Of a stretch of DNA of 35,233 nucleotides, positions 4,584-12,429 are shown one piece after another. The stretch is from positions 1 to 35,233 of the IMG/VR virus record IMGVR_UViG_3300006750_000036, one strand, 5' to 3'. The stretch's first letter is position 1; each line of letters starts with the position of its first letter. The DNA comes from a virus. The notes beneath the pieces were generated by a model that was given only the letters and a program-made list of their open reading frames with translations, made no database searches and had not been told where the DNA came from. The translations under genes were made by a program, and so were the position numbers.

Positions 4584-6812
4584 ATGGAATTCCGTGAATT
4601 TATTTTGTTTGATGAAATCGCCAGCGTGCTTAACGAATTTGACCTATATTGGTTGTTTTCTGAAAATGCACCACTGTCCCCAAAAAACGCTCAACAGCTA
4701 AAAAATAATTTGCATATAAACCCAAAAACAGGAATGTCATACCGTCCTGTTGATGCTTGGGAACAAGTAAAGGCTATTGTTGCTCACGAAGTTAAGGTGA
4801 ACAAGACGGACGTAAACAAAATATGGCTAACATTTAGTGAGGTTTCTAAGCTGGGACAGAGAGCACATATAAGTGATAGTAAGTCAACGCCAGTAGGAAT
4901 CTTCGCCTTTCCAATCAAGTATGCCCTAAAAAAAACCACCAATCTTCCGTTTGGCAGTAGACCATATATTCACATTTTTAAAACCAATAAATCTCATTTT
5001 GAAGCTGGTGGTTACGCTGATGATCAGAAAAAACAATTCAGCAACATTAAAGATAAATTAAACTTGGCTAACGTTGGCAATGATGGTGATGATGATAACG
5101 TTGAGTTAAGAAGGTTTATGTACAGTCAATTCGATGATGCGACAGAAGATGCGTTGGAAAAATTCGAAAGACACGCAGACGAAAATGAAAATGTTTTCGG
5201 CGCAAAATATAATTATGGTGGCTGGAGAGAGAAGGTAGGAACGTGGATTAAGAGAAAGAAAAGGGAAATTAGAGGTGAAATAAGTTACATATACACCAAG
5301 GATCGAATGAAGGATTTTTTAAGGGATCTAATAGAAGCCTTTACAGAAGAAGACCTATTTGAGGAAATGGGACTTAAGATGGATAAAGCTACGAATAAAA
5401 ATTTTATTCATAAAGCTATTGAGGATACAATCGGATACCCCGAGCCAATCGAAGGCAATTCCGATGACCCAGACTTTACTATTCGTTTATATCAATACTT
5501 GCTCGATGACACTGAAACTAAGGACAAACTTCCTCCAATGCAGGCTGGCAATGAAGGAACATACAAAGAAGGATCATACAGATGGTCAGACATTAGGGAC
5601 CAACTATTCGCATCATTGGATGATTCTACAGCGTTGTATCCTACAGAGATCGAAGCATTTAAAGACCTTAGGGCTAGATTGCTAAATAACGTGGCTGCGT
5701 CGGACATCATTGAAGACAAACGCTTTATAGAAATAATGGAAGGTTGGCAACGCCAAATTATTGACACACTTAGAGAAGGTTTGAAAAAAATAGAGGAGGA
5801 CGAACAGAATCAAAAAACTTCCGACCTGACCGAAATGCCTTATGGCAAGAAATTAAAAGATCTTGCTGATCGCTATGATCTAGACTACGAGAAGGCTGTC
5901 AAGTTTGCTTTGGGATACAACGATTCAGATAACTATACGCCAGCCTCTTTCCAAAAAGCCAAAAATCCTAACCAATTTTTATATAGAGTAACACAAGGAC
6001 TGGCGTACTTTATGTCTAAGAAGCCAGGAGCAAAATCTGATTGGCGAGCAATTTGGAACAAATTTAGCAGAGAGTTAGGCATAGACTCTTATGCGGATAC
6101 CCATGACAGTGGACATGTCCACCAAAGCGAAACAACACAAGGTGTGTTTATGAACCCAAAGGACATCACTCACATCACCACCATTGTACAATCTCAAGGT
6201 TCTGATAAAAATGATCCAGCTAATCGCCCATCAGCCAACGATTGGTATCCGTCAAGAAAGCAACACAACAGAACCTTGTCGCCACAAAACCAAAGAGTGG
6301 GGCAAGTGTCAAGTTGGATGAAACGTCCAGAGGTCAGTAATTTTGACAAAGCCGAGCGATATTACGCAGGTATTTCGAAACGACTGAGTATGATTAAAGA
6401 TAATTTACTAAGTGCAACACAAGATTATGACCCAAGCATAAATGAAGTAGACAAAATATTGGTTCAGGGAATTAAATTAGCCAAGTCTTTAATTAAGCTA
6501 AGACAATCCTCAAGCTCAGAACGAGGGCTAATGAGCAATACGAAAACAAATCCATACTCTTCAATAGAGTCAATGTTGACGACTATGAGGGATAGGATGC
6601 CAAAATTTAGTAATTTTGTTGCTATGTACAAGGCAACTGCAAATGAAGTCACTGCACTAAAAGATAAGTTTCGGACATTAAAAAAGCTGAATAAAGAACT
6701 GATGCAAGACAGCCCTCAGCAAGTCAAAACTCCAGTTTACACAAAAGCAAAGGATGTTTCGCCCACGTCTACCCAGCCAGAAAACTTTTCCGATTTCGTT
6801 AAAGCAAACTAG
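4584..6812 (+). CDS. Large capsid-targeted protein, possible internal virion protein
   Basis: The 742-residue protein opens with MEFREFILFDE, a variant of the shared N-terminal tag with F-x-E. No Shine-Dalgarno sequence is present; TAGATAAATGC directly precedes the ATG. The rest is hydrophilic, rich in Lys, Asp and Glu, with long predicted helices. A recognisable stretch at about residues 100-137 (TPVGIFAFP and SRPYIHIFK) suggests a folded N-terminal domain. No membrane segments or catalytic motif are identified. Its size, tag and lack of a known fold suggest a head-interior protein, possibly ejected into the host. Confidence 0.85.
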   Translation: MEFREFILFDEIASVLNEFDLYWLFSENAPLSPKNAQQLKNNLHINPKTGMSYRPVDAWEQVKAIVAHEVKVNKTDVNKIWLTFSEVSKLGQRAHISDSKSTPVGIFAFPIKYALKKTTNLPFGSRPYIHIFKTNKSHFEAGGYADDQKKQFSNIKDKLNLANVGNDGDDDNVELRRFMYSQFDDATEDALEKFERHADENENVFGAKYNYGGWREKVGTWIKRKKREIRGEISYIYTKDRMKDFLRDLIEAFTEEDLFEEMGLKMDKATNKNFIHKAIEDTIGYPEPIEGNSDDPDFTIRLYQYLLDDTETKDKLPPMQAGNEGTYKEGSYRWSDIRDQLFASLDDSTALYPTEIEAFKDLRARLLNNVAASDIIEDKRFIEIMEGWQRQIIDTLREGLKKIEEDEQNQKTSDLTEMPYGKKLKDLADRYDLDYEKAVKFALGYNDSDNYTPASFQKAKNPNQFLYRVTQGLAYFMSKKPGAKSDWRAIWNKFSRELGIDSYADTHDSGHVHQSETTQGVFMNPKDITHITTIVQSQGSDKNDPANRPSANDWYPSRKQHNRTLSPQNQRVGQVSSWMKRPEVSNFDKAERYYAGISKRLSMIKDNLLSATQDYDPSINEVDKILVQGIKLAKSLIKLRQSSSSERGLMSNTKTNPYSSIESMLTTMRDRMPKFSNFVAMYKATANEVTALKDKFRTLKKLNKELMQDSPQQVKTPVYTKAKDVSPTSTQPENFSDFVKAN

Positions 6813-6841
6813 CCCGACACCGCCCCAATAACGTCTGGTAA

Positions 6842-7213
6842 TTACAATTGCGAATCATACATCGTGTGCCAAACCTCAAGACACTTTTCTTGATATTCTT
6901 CTTTGCCATCGAAATCAACAACCGAAGGTTTGAACTTAGGATAATCCATTTCTAGCGCCAATCGGGCAATAACTTCTACCCAGACAGCTTTTGGAACGAT
7001 GGTTATATACCTATAGTCTCTTTGAGAATGTGTATCGTCATCTATCTCAAATTCGCCAAGTAAATCTGAATAGGCTTCCTTCAAATTTTCCATGTGAGAT
7101 AGCACTCTGGTTCTGATGATTATTTTATCAGGGTCGGTGGGGTTGTTGCGGTTTCCATCCCCGGTACGTGCATTCACAGCAGTAATAAAGCCATACTTCG
7201 TAAACATCCACAT
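6842..7213 (-). CDS. Conserved hypothetical protein (MWMFTKYGF family)
   Basis: The 123-residue protein starts MWMFTKYGFITAVNAR and has the pattern GDG, PDKIIIRTR and DYRYITIVPK. I recall this pattern from a small conserved family of unknown function found in bacteria and phages. The full length looks intact. It lies just downstream of the kinase gene on the same strand. No catalytic motif is evident; the alternation of strands and helices suggests a compact alpha/beta domain. Confidence 0.8.
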   Translation of the reverse strand: MWMFTKYGFITAVNARTGDGNRNNPTDPDKIIIRTRVLSHMENLKEAYSDLLGEFEIDDDTHSQRDYRYITIVPKAVWVEVIARLALEMDYPKFKPSVVDFDGKEEYQEKCLEVWHTMYDSQL

Positions 7214-7278
7214 TGTTTAATTTCCTGTAAAGGTAGAATTCGATTACACGCCGACATTTTGCGGAGAGTAATCTGATT

Positions 7279-7572
7279 GGGCAAGCCATGGGCGATCCAC
7301 GCTATCAACTCCCAGTAAATCTTGTCGTCTTGTTTGCTTAGGGTTAGAAGATGCGATTTCCTAAGGCTTTGTTGGTCGAAATCCTTGTCCATGGGTGATC
7401 CACGCCCAGTAAATCTTGTCGTCTTGTTTGCTTAGGGCTAGAGGCTGCAAGTTCCCTGTTTACAATACTTCGACCTTTGGGGTTCTTCAGCCTTTGATTG
7501 ATGATTTTATTGCCTAATTTTCTTAGTTCCGGTCCAACAAGCCTAAGGCTTTGTTGGTCGAAATCCTTGTCA
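7279..7572. repeat. Partial tandem duplication at the 3' end of the kinase gene
   Basis: A segment coding for KDFDQQSLR (7545-7571) recurs at about 7362-7388. A segment containing CAAGACGACAAGATTTACTG (near 7395-7430) recurs near 7305-7325. The second, leftward copy lacks about 90 bp of the middle and is read in another frame, so the duplication changed the kinase C-terminus and left an extra ORF fragment between the kinase and 7213. Confidence 0.75.
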
Positions 7573-8138
7573 TTCAGGACTGTTTGGTAGTTGCCATCTC
7601 CAAAAATATCTCGCATTTCTTTCCAGTTCTCATGGGATTTCCACCAAGCGTTGGTGAGAAAATCTTCGTCGGCCACATGCGCTCCACGCTCGCCTTTTCG
7701 TTGTTTATTTCTACGTAAAGCTGATTCCAAAGATGTTGACACAAAAACCAACGATGCATCATAACCTGCACCTTCAAAATCTGTCTTCAACTCTTGAACC
7801 AAAGCAAGATTTCTTCCAGTAATATCAACAATGAAAGGAATGCCGCTTTTGACCCAAAAATCAGTGCGAGACTTACTTATTCGAACCGCCTTCTTTTCCA
7901 ACTCTTGCTTTTTGACATAATCAGGCTGTCCCCTCACAGATTTGACAATATCTGGTGACTTCTTAGAAAACAGCTTCATAATTTCATCGCTATTAGAGCG
8001 TTTGAATTCCTGACCAAACATTTGGTTCGCAATCCATGTCTTTCCACTTCCAGGCCCGCCAGCCATAAAGATCACTCTGAATGGGTGTTTGTTGTCAGTG
8101 GCACCCTCAGATATATCTAGCCATTCCTTAAATTCCAT
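7344..8138 (-). CDS. P-loop kinase (zeta-toxin/AAA_33-like) with capsid-targeting tag
   Basis: The start at 8138 gives MEFKEWLDISE, the shared tag with I-x-E, followed at residues 27-34 by the Walker A motif GGPGSGKT. Later come IVDITGRN, a Walker-B-like strand, and an Arg-rich lid ALRRNKQRKGERG. This is the layout of polynucleotide kinase/zeta-toxin type phosphotransferases acting on RNA, nucleotides or sugar nucleotides; the substrate is unknown. The promoter at 8144-8173 puts the transcription start at or next to the ATG, so the mRNA should be leaderless. The last 25 or so residues come from a partial duplication and are probably not ancestral. If packaged, this enzyme could be delivered with the DNA. 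Confidence 0.85.
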   Translation of the reverse strand: MEFKEWLDISEGATDNKHPFRVIFMAGGPGSGKTWIANQMFGQEFKRSNSDEIMKLFSKKSPDIVKSVRGQPDYVKKQELEKKAVRISKSRTDFWVKSGIPFIVDITGRNLALVQELKTDFEGAGYDASLVFVSTSLESALRRNKQRKGERGAHVADEDFLTNAWWKSHENWKEMRDIFGDGNYQTVLNDKDFDQQSLRLVGPELRKLGNKIINQRLKNPKGRSIVNRELAASSPKQTRRQDLLGVDHPWTRISTNKALGNRIF

Positions 8139-8143
8139 GTAAC

Positions 8144-8173
8144 TATATACTTCAAAAATGTCAGATTTGTAAA
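8144..8173 (-). promoter_or_regulatory. Early-type promoter abutting the kinase start
   Basis: The minus strand reads TTTACA, 18 nt, TATATA, with the same CATTTTTGAAG before the -10 as at 2807-2836. The predicted start falls at the ATG at 8138. Confidence 0.75.
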
Positions 8174-8377
8174 CTAGGCTTTTTGAAATTTTGGAATAAC
8201 CCGAATTAAGAGGGTTGTTAGGATGGGAATCAGCGCAGTTAGTCTTATTATCAGAGGAACGGCAGTACAGCCAGCTATAACGATTGGACCTCCCAGAACT
8301 ACCAACATCACAAAAAACCTCCAAGGCTCGGGTACGCTGTCATACCAAGCATTCAAGCTTCTGATTCTCTTAAGCAT
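8174..8377 (-). CDS. Small two-helix membrane protein
   Basis: The 67-residue protein has a short basic start (MLKRIRS), then two hydrophobic segments: FFVMLVVLGGPIVIAG (about residues 21-36) and LIIRLTALIPILTTLLI (about 42-58). A good ribosome binding site, AAGGAAAGAATA, precedes the ATG. It follows the zinc-ribbon gene at 8390-8773 in one operon from the promoter at 8797-8825. It could be a small inner-membrane protein of holin or superinfection-exclusion type, but no family is recognised. Confidence 0.8.
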   Translation of the reverse strand: MLKRIRSLNAWYDSVPEPWRFFVMLVVLGGPIVIAGCTAVPLIIRLTALIPILTTLLIRVIPKFQKA

Positions 8378-8389
8378 TATTCTTTCCTT

Positions 8390-8773
8390 TCAATTGTTTT
8401 CAGGGTTTGCATCTGGCATAGATCTGTTGGGGTTAACAATATCTATGAAATCCTCTCTTTTCATCATTTCATCAAATTCATCTTGCTCTAGATTGCGTTC
8501 TTTTTCGCAATCTGTGCAAAGTCCATCTCCTGGCGATGCCTCAGATTCTCCGCACTCCGTGCAAATCATGCGTGTTTTGCGGGCATTTTTCAACATTTGT
8601 TCTGTCAAAATGCTTGTTGTTTCATCTGGAGCAAAGCACAATATAGAATCAAGAATTCCCCTGAATTCATTGGCAATAATGCTTTTGGGGGCTTGCAACC
8701 CCGCCAATTTAGCAAGTCTTGATGCTCGTCTTTCGATGGCTTCTAACAGTCTTTTTTCGCTTTTTGTATCCAT
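8390..8773 (-). CDS. Zinc-ribbon protein
   Basis: The product is 127 residues when started at ATG 8773, preceded by GGGAGAAAA. A TTG 12 nt upstream is a poorer choice. The N-terminal half is helical and basic; the second half has two Cys pairs, CTEC and CTDC, about 17 residues apart, forming a zinc ribbon. The last third is acidic. It resembles small phage regulators or adaptor proteins, but no family is assigned. It is the first gene behind the promoter at 8797-8825 and is followed by the small membrane protein. Confidence 0.8.
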   Translation of the reverse strand: MDTKSEKRLLEAIERRASRLAKLAGLQAPKSIIANEFRGILDSILCFAPDETTSILTEQMLKNARKTRMICTECGESEASPGDGLCTDCEKERNLEQDEFDEMMKREDFIDIVNPNRSMPDANPENN

Positions 8774-8796
8774 TTTTTCTCCCAAGGTTCAAATAC

Positions 8797-8825
8797 ATTA
8801 TACTTTGAAATCTTGGAAATGTAAA
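8797..8825 (-). promoter_or_regulatory. Early-type promoter (TTTACA-17-TATAAT)
   Basis: The minus strand has TTTACA, a 17-nt spacer and TATAAT, with CAAAG before the -10. It drives the two-gene unit ending at 8174. Confidence 0.75.
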
Positions 8826-8832
8826 CAAAAAA

Positions 8833-9324
8833 CTAGATTACGTGCCAATTTGACCCATCACATATCAAATGAATAGACATATACTGTGTGTCAATTGCAT
8901 AGGTTAGTTCTCCATCTATGGTTTCTGAGCTATTGCCATCTAATGTTACAGTGTTGTTAGAGGAGTCTATTTTTTTTATGTAAAAATGTAGTCCGCTATT
9001 TGCAGAGGACGCAGGAAGATCAAATGTCATGTCGGCACCAGAGGCATCTGCTAATTGAACGCTTTCGCTACTACTGGTCAAAACTATTGTCGAAGATGAC
9101 GCCTCTGTTATGCTTATTGTCCCGCCACCGCCACCGCCAAGATCTGCAATAGATTGAGCAGTAACAGTCTTTAGATTATCGCTATCATCAATGTCTTGGA
9201 TGAGAATTTTATCGCCAGTAGCAACAGTGGCAGAAGATAGTGTCGCTCCATCTAAAGCAGATGTTACATTTGTCTCATCGGTTACCGGAAAGGTTTGGTC
9301 GCTTCCATTTAGTGATGTAAACAC
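8833..9324 (-). CDS. Structural/tail-fibre-type protein, 5' end probably lost
   Basis: The 163 residues look like a phage structural protein: a Ser/Thr/Asp-rich region with GDKILIQDIDDSDNLKTV, a Gly6 linker at residues 64-69, then a beta-rich C-terminal domain ending ICDGSNWHVI, a motif common at the end of tail and appendage proteins. The only available start is GTG 9324, with no ribosome binding site, and homologous proteins usually have more sequence before GDKILIQD. Its 5' end meets the 5' end of the plus-strand ORF at 9191-9733 head to head. It is best read as a truncated or rearranged gene. Confidence 0.65.
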   Translation of the reverse strand: MFTSLNGSDQTFPVTDETNVTSALDGATLSSATVATGDKILIQDIDDSDNLKTVTAQSIADLGGGGGGTISITEASSSTIVLTSSSESVQLADASGADMTFDLPASSANSGLHFYIKKIDSSNNTVTLDGNSSETIDGELTYAIDTQYMSIHLICDGSNWHVI

Positions 9325-9733
9325 AGCAGGTGACGATGACTACGTTTTTTACCTTACCACTACTGGAGATAATGCAATTGAGATAACAGATATTAGATTG
9401 TCTTCAACTGCCGCAACCAGGGTTTACGTTCATAGCGTAGAAGGGACCGTATCTGGTGGAACGTCAATAAATCCTATATCTAGAACGATTGGATCATCTG
9501 CAACAATGGACGGTATGGCAGAATATGGAACAGACTTGACTGGATTGACCAGTGCAGGAATAGCATTTTTCTTAGAATGTCCCGTTGCAAATACACTTTA
9601 CCATTTAAAAACATCTTCTGGGATTAGAGTTCCTAGAGGTCAAGCTATTGCTTTGTTGGTAGAGAACGGAACAGCAGATTTAACAGGCGTCGTAAGTGTT
9701 GTTCAACACAGCATAAGCAATGGGGCGTTTTAA
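9191..9733 (+). CDS. Virion structural protein fragment, 5' end uncertain
   Basis: From about 9322 the translation looks like a compact all-beta virion protein (AGDDDYVFYLTTTGDNAIE, then SVEGTVSGGTS, and FFLECPVANTLYHLKT near the C-terminus). The first 44 codons (9191-9322) lie antisense to the gene at 8833-9324 and look unlike protein; no ribosome binding site precedes the ATGs at 9191 or 9200. The true N-terminus therefore seems missing. The two genes meet at the same point, which suggests an inversion or recombination joint. It ends close to the convergent gene at 9769-11139. Confidence 0.6.
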   Translation: MSWMRILSPVATVAEDSVAPSKADVTFVSSVTGKVWSLPFSDVNTAGDDDYVFYLTTTGDNAIEITDIRLSSTAATRVYVHSVEGTVSGGTSINPISRTIGSSATMDGMAEYGTDLTGLTSAGIAFFLECPVANTLYHLKTSSGIRVPRGQAIALLVENGTADLTGVVSVVQHSISNGAF

Positions 9734-9768
9734 TTTTAAATTCTATTGAAAGAAGCTGAAAGAAGAAG

Positions 9769-11139
9769 TTAATTCCCAGTTGGAATTCCACTTAAGAAAC
9801 CTTCTTTAGTTTCTTCTCTCTTTCCAGCCGCAATGATTTTGGCTGCATCTTCTTCGGAACAATAATTGATATAAATCATACCAACGGGTTCTTCTTGCCA
9901 GAAGTCAATGTCCTGTGGATCAGGAAGAATTTCTTGATTGATGCTGGCACCAGCCCCAACCTCCAAATTCTTTTGAATTTTAACAGTTGCAACATTTCGA
10001 CTTCTTACGGGACTTCCCTTTTTCTTTTTAGGAATAGGAGTATTAGGATTAGGATCAAATGAATTTGGATCAACAAAGGAAGTCTCTGTATAAGCCTCTT
10101 GGTTCTCTACCAGTGCATCAGTCGTGATTGCTGGGTTATTAGGTGCAACAAAATTAACGGACTCAACGGACGGAATGGACGTATTTTGAGTATCATTAAC
10201 AACACCACCTTTAGCAATGTCAAACATGTCTAAGTTGGCTTCACCGCTTGCAAACTGATGCAAGGATTTATTGTCATCACAAACTGATTTAGATTTATAG
10301 CCCTGAGCAAAGTTGCCTAGATTCGTTGAATAAAGACCTGATGCAATTCCAATAGAACGTCCAGAGTATTGAGCGTTGGCAGGTTGAGGCTTTTTTTCCT
10401 TGCTTAGATAGAAAGCAATTCCAATAGCAAACACACGATCTTTTCCAATTACGTTTGCTGCTACTCCACGAGCCTCTTCTTCTGTAAAAATGTACTGACG
10501 CACTTTTCCATCAGGAGTTCTAAATCCATCAAGCCAAAATTGACCATTTGGAGTTCCCGTAGTGGATAGATAATTTTGTGCTGGCCATTTGTAGCCACAA
10601 TCTTCGCAAAATCTATCTTGAGCAAATGGCTTATCATGAACTGGGCAATTCTTTTTATATTGCTCCAATTGAATAACTTCCGTCTTTTGTCCAGTAACGG
10701 AATTGACTCCTTGAACAGAAACGACTGCTGCGACCTGATGTGTATGTCCACAACATTCATTAAAGTCCAGCCACATGCCATGATCTTCTTTGATTGGGAT
10801 GAAATAGCTGCTTGCTAAATCAGATCCATGTTCCCAATTTACAGGGCATGCTGGATATTCATCGACAACAAAGGATTTTCTAACTCCATATCCAGGCAGT
10901 CCTTGAACCATTTCTTCTCCGTTGTCCATTTTAACAGATTTAATCGCTGGAGGCATGTTTAAATTACATGCTACTCCATTGACTTTCATTTTTCCTTCGC
11001 CATATTTTGCATTAAAAGATTTCTCTTGCTTTTCAGAAGCTTCTTTTTTTGCTTGCTCCAAGCCACCCTTCTTTTTTACGATGACTTGCTTCTTAATTTT
11101 GTTTAATTTGTTTTCGTCAAATTTTGTATCTTTTTTCAT
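9769..11139 (-). CDS. Unrecognised 456-residue protein with zinc-ribbon motif
   Basis: ATG 11139 was chosen because it has AAGGAAAA nine bases upstream and because the small zinc-finger gene ends at 11165. The product begins MKKDTKFDENK with a Lys-rich helical region, then a mostly beta region. Cysteines occur in NECCGHTH and in a likely zinc ribbon CPVHDKPFAQDRFCEDCGYK (about residues 190-209). The C-terminal third has a Pro-rich linker (PNPNTPIPKKKKGSP). Ending EEDAAKIIAAGKREE resembles a helix of an adaptor. It lies in a minus-strand set with 11165-11335 and 11403-12296, and may work with them. No function is claimed. Confidence 0.8.
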   Translation of the reverse strand: MKKDTKFDENKLNKIKKQVIVKKKGGLEQAKKEASEKQEKSFNAKYGEGKMKVNGVACNLNMPPAIKSVKMDNGEEMVQGLPGYGVRKSFVVDEYPACPVNWEHGSDLASSYFIPIKEDHGMWLDFNECCGHTHQVAAVVSVQGVNSVTGQKTEVIQLEQYKKNCPVHDKPFAQDRFCEDCGYKWPAQNYLSTTGTPNGQFWLDGFRTPDGKVRQYIFTEEEARGVAANVIGKDRVFAIGIAFYLSKEKKPQPANAQYSGRSIGIASGLYSTNLGNFAQGYKSKSVCDDNKSLHQFASGEANLDMFDIAKGGVVNDTQNTSIPSVESVNFVAPNNPAITTDALVENQEAYTETSFVDPNSFDPNPNTPIPKKKKGSPVRSRNVATVKIQKNLEVGAGASINQEILPDPQDIDFWQEEPVGMIYINYCSEEDAAKIIAAGKREETKEGFLSGIPTGN

Positions 11140-11164
11140 TTTAAATTTTCCTTGTAAGATTGAT

Positions 11165-11335
11165 TTAGTAGCCTTGAGCGTAAGGGTAATTGCGTTTCGC
11201 ACATCCGTTTGGACACCTTGTGCTATAATATCCTCCACTTAGGATTGTTTTATAGCCGCATGTAGGACACTTTCCGAATTCGGAGTCTTTGTGCTTTTCA
11301 TCCCATTCACTTAAATACGTCCAATGATTTTTCAT
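11165..11335 (-). CDS. 56-residue zinc-finger protein
   Basis: The minus-strand ORF starts at an ATG preceded by GAGGAATA and ends 25 nt before the next gene's start. It has the pattern GKCPTCGYKT then TRCPNGCAK, four cysteines spaced for one zinc ion. It has aromatic residues at both ends (NHWTYLSEW and RNYPYAQGY). Such single zinc ribbons occur in small phage regulators and in proteins binding nucleic acid. Its position and coupling explain why the long GTG-initiated reading frame of the following gene should not be used. Confidence 0.8.
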   Translation of the reverse strand: MKNHWTYLSEWDEKHKDSEFGKCPTCGYKTILSGGYYSTRCPNGCAKRNYPYAQGY

Positions 11336-11370
11336 TATTCCTCATTTATTATTGTTGATGTGTTGATATA

Positions 11371-11391
11371 CCGCCCCTTCGGGGGCGGTTT
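11371..11391. terminator. UUCG hairpin, possible terminator
   Basis: CCGCCCC-TTCG-GGGGCGG forms a 7-bp stem with a UUCG loop on the plus strand, followed by TTTATCTTTT. On the minus strand it lies 12 nt after the gene at 11403-12296 but lacks a T run (TATATC). It may end that minus-strand transcript, or protect its 3' end. Confidence 0.55.
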
Positions 11392-11402
11392 ATCTTTTGC
11401 CT

Positions 11403-12296
11403 CTAGTAGGACTTATTTGTTCCAAACGGATTGTTTGTTCCGCCGTCTGATCCAGCACTTCCAAGTTGAATTTTAAGCTTTGGAAGATTTCCCAATTTAC
11501 TTAAATCCTTGAAAGTTATAACAGCTTTTGGATAACGTGATGCAACTCGATCAAAGCCATTGCTGACAATATCGAACAGATCATGTTCATCATACGTATC
11601 AGAATTCAATTCACGAGTATCGTAAATTGCGAGATACACAAGCTGACGAATTTCTAGATCAAGACTAGCCCAAGCAATTCCTTTGTCAGACGTTCCATCT
11701 GGATTCAAAGGCGTTCCTCGGAACACAGGATGTTCATCAACATAGCGATCAGGACGATCACCAACGCGATGCAACTGCTCTGGGCTTCCTTCCACAGTAA
11801 CAGTTTGTCGTTCGGGATAATTATCACGAAGACGTTGCAATTCGGCTTGAGACGTTGGGACGTTCACTTGTCCATCGTCTGTAAAGACGATAAAACGTCG
11901 CCCTTTAGAGATTTGTTGCAGACGTTCACCAACAGGATTGTCCGTCTCTTCCAAATCATACGCAGCAACCAATTCAGCAGGCTTCATTTTTTTAGCTTGC
12001 TTTTCTGGATCGTCATCAACAACGACAATCTGTTGTGCGCCATCAGCCCATGTCCCAATTGTTTCCGCTTGCTGACGAAAAATGCCAGCGACAGAACGGG
12101 CTAGGAGGCGTGGAAGTCCACAATTCTCTAAGTCTTCCCAGGTACATGCGGCGAGAATCGCCTCAGAAGTGCCGCCTGAATTTTTCAGGTGGCTTAAAAA
12201 TACATCAAAGTTGACGCTTTCTGAATCCTTGCCTAAGGACTCGTTGTGCTGGGTAATCAATTTACGCGCAGCATCAATCTTACTTTCGTAACTCAT
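11403..12296 (-). CDS. Unrecognised 297-residue protein
   Basis: A ribosome binding site AAGAGG precedes the ATG. The N-terminal 80 or so residues are helical (NFDVFLSHLKNSGG and WEDLENCGLPRLLARSV), resembling a small death-fold or SAM-like helical bundle. A beta-containing middle part (RRFIVFTDDGQVNVP) and a C-terminal Gly/Asn-rich tail (GSDGGTNNPFGTN) follow. No catalytic motif is evident. Base composition appears richer in G+C than in neighbouring genes, which may point to a different origin. It leads the minus-strand group 9769-12296. Confidence 0.75.
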   Translation of the reverse strand: MSYESKIDAARKLITQHNESLGKDSESVNFDVFLSHLKNSGGTSEAILAACTWEDLENCGLPRLLARSVAGIFRQQAETIGTWADGAQQIVVVDDDPEKQAKKMKPAELVAAYDLEETDNPVGERLQQISKGRRFIVFTDDGQVNVPTSQAELQRLRDNYPERQTVTVEGSPEQLHRVGDRPDRYVDEHPVFRGTPLNPDGTSDKGIAWASLDLEIRQLVYLAIYDTRELNSDTYDEHDLFDIVSNGFDRVASRYPKAVITFKDLSKLGNLPKLKIQLGSAGSDGGTNNPFGTNKSY

Positions 12297-12429
12297 CTTA
12301 AACCTCTTTCGATCTCTACGATCATTCTACGTACTACATTCTACTACAGATTGCCGAACCACTCGGCACGCTCTGTCGGGCGTTAAACAAATATATGCTT
12401 CTCGTAGCCAAAAGTCAAATGGATTTTTG

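Noticed and set aside
7174-7392. 72-codon minus-strand ORF after the kinase
   Set aside because: It consists of a duplicated kinase fragment in a shifted frame plus leftover sequence, and is treated as debris of the duplication.
11139-11238. GTG-initiated longer form of the 456-residue protein
   Set aside because: That stretch encodes the zinc-finger protein in another frame, with four well-placed cysteines and a good ribosome binding site; the ATG at 11139 has its own site.
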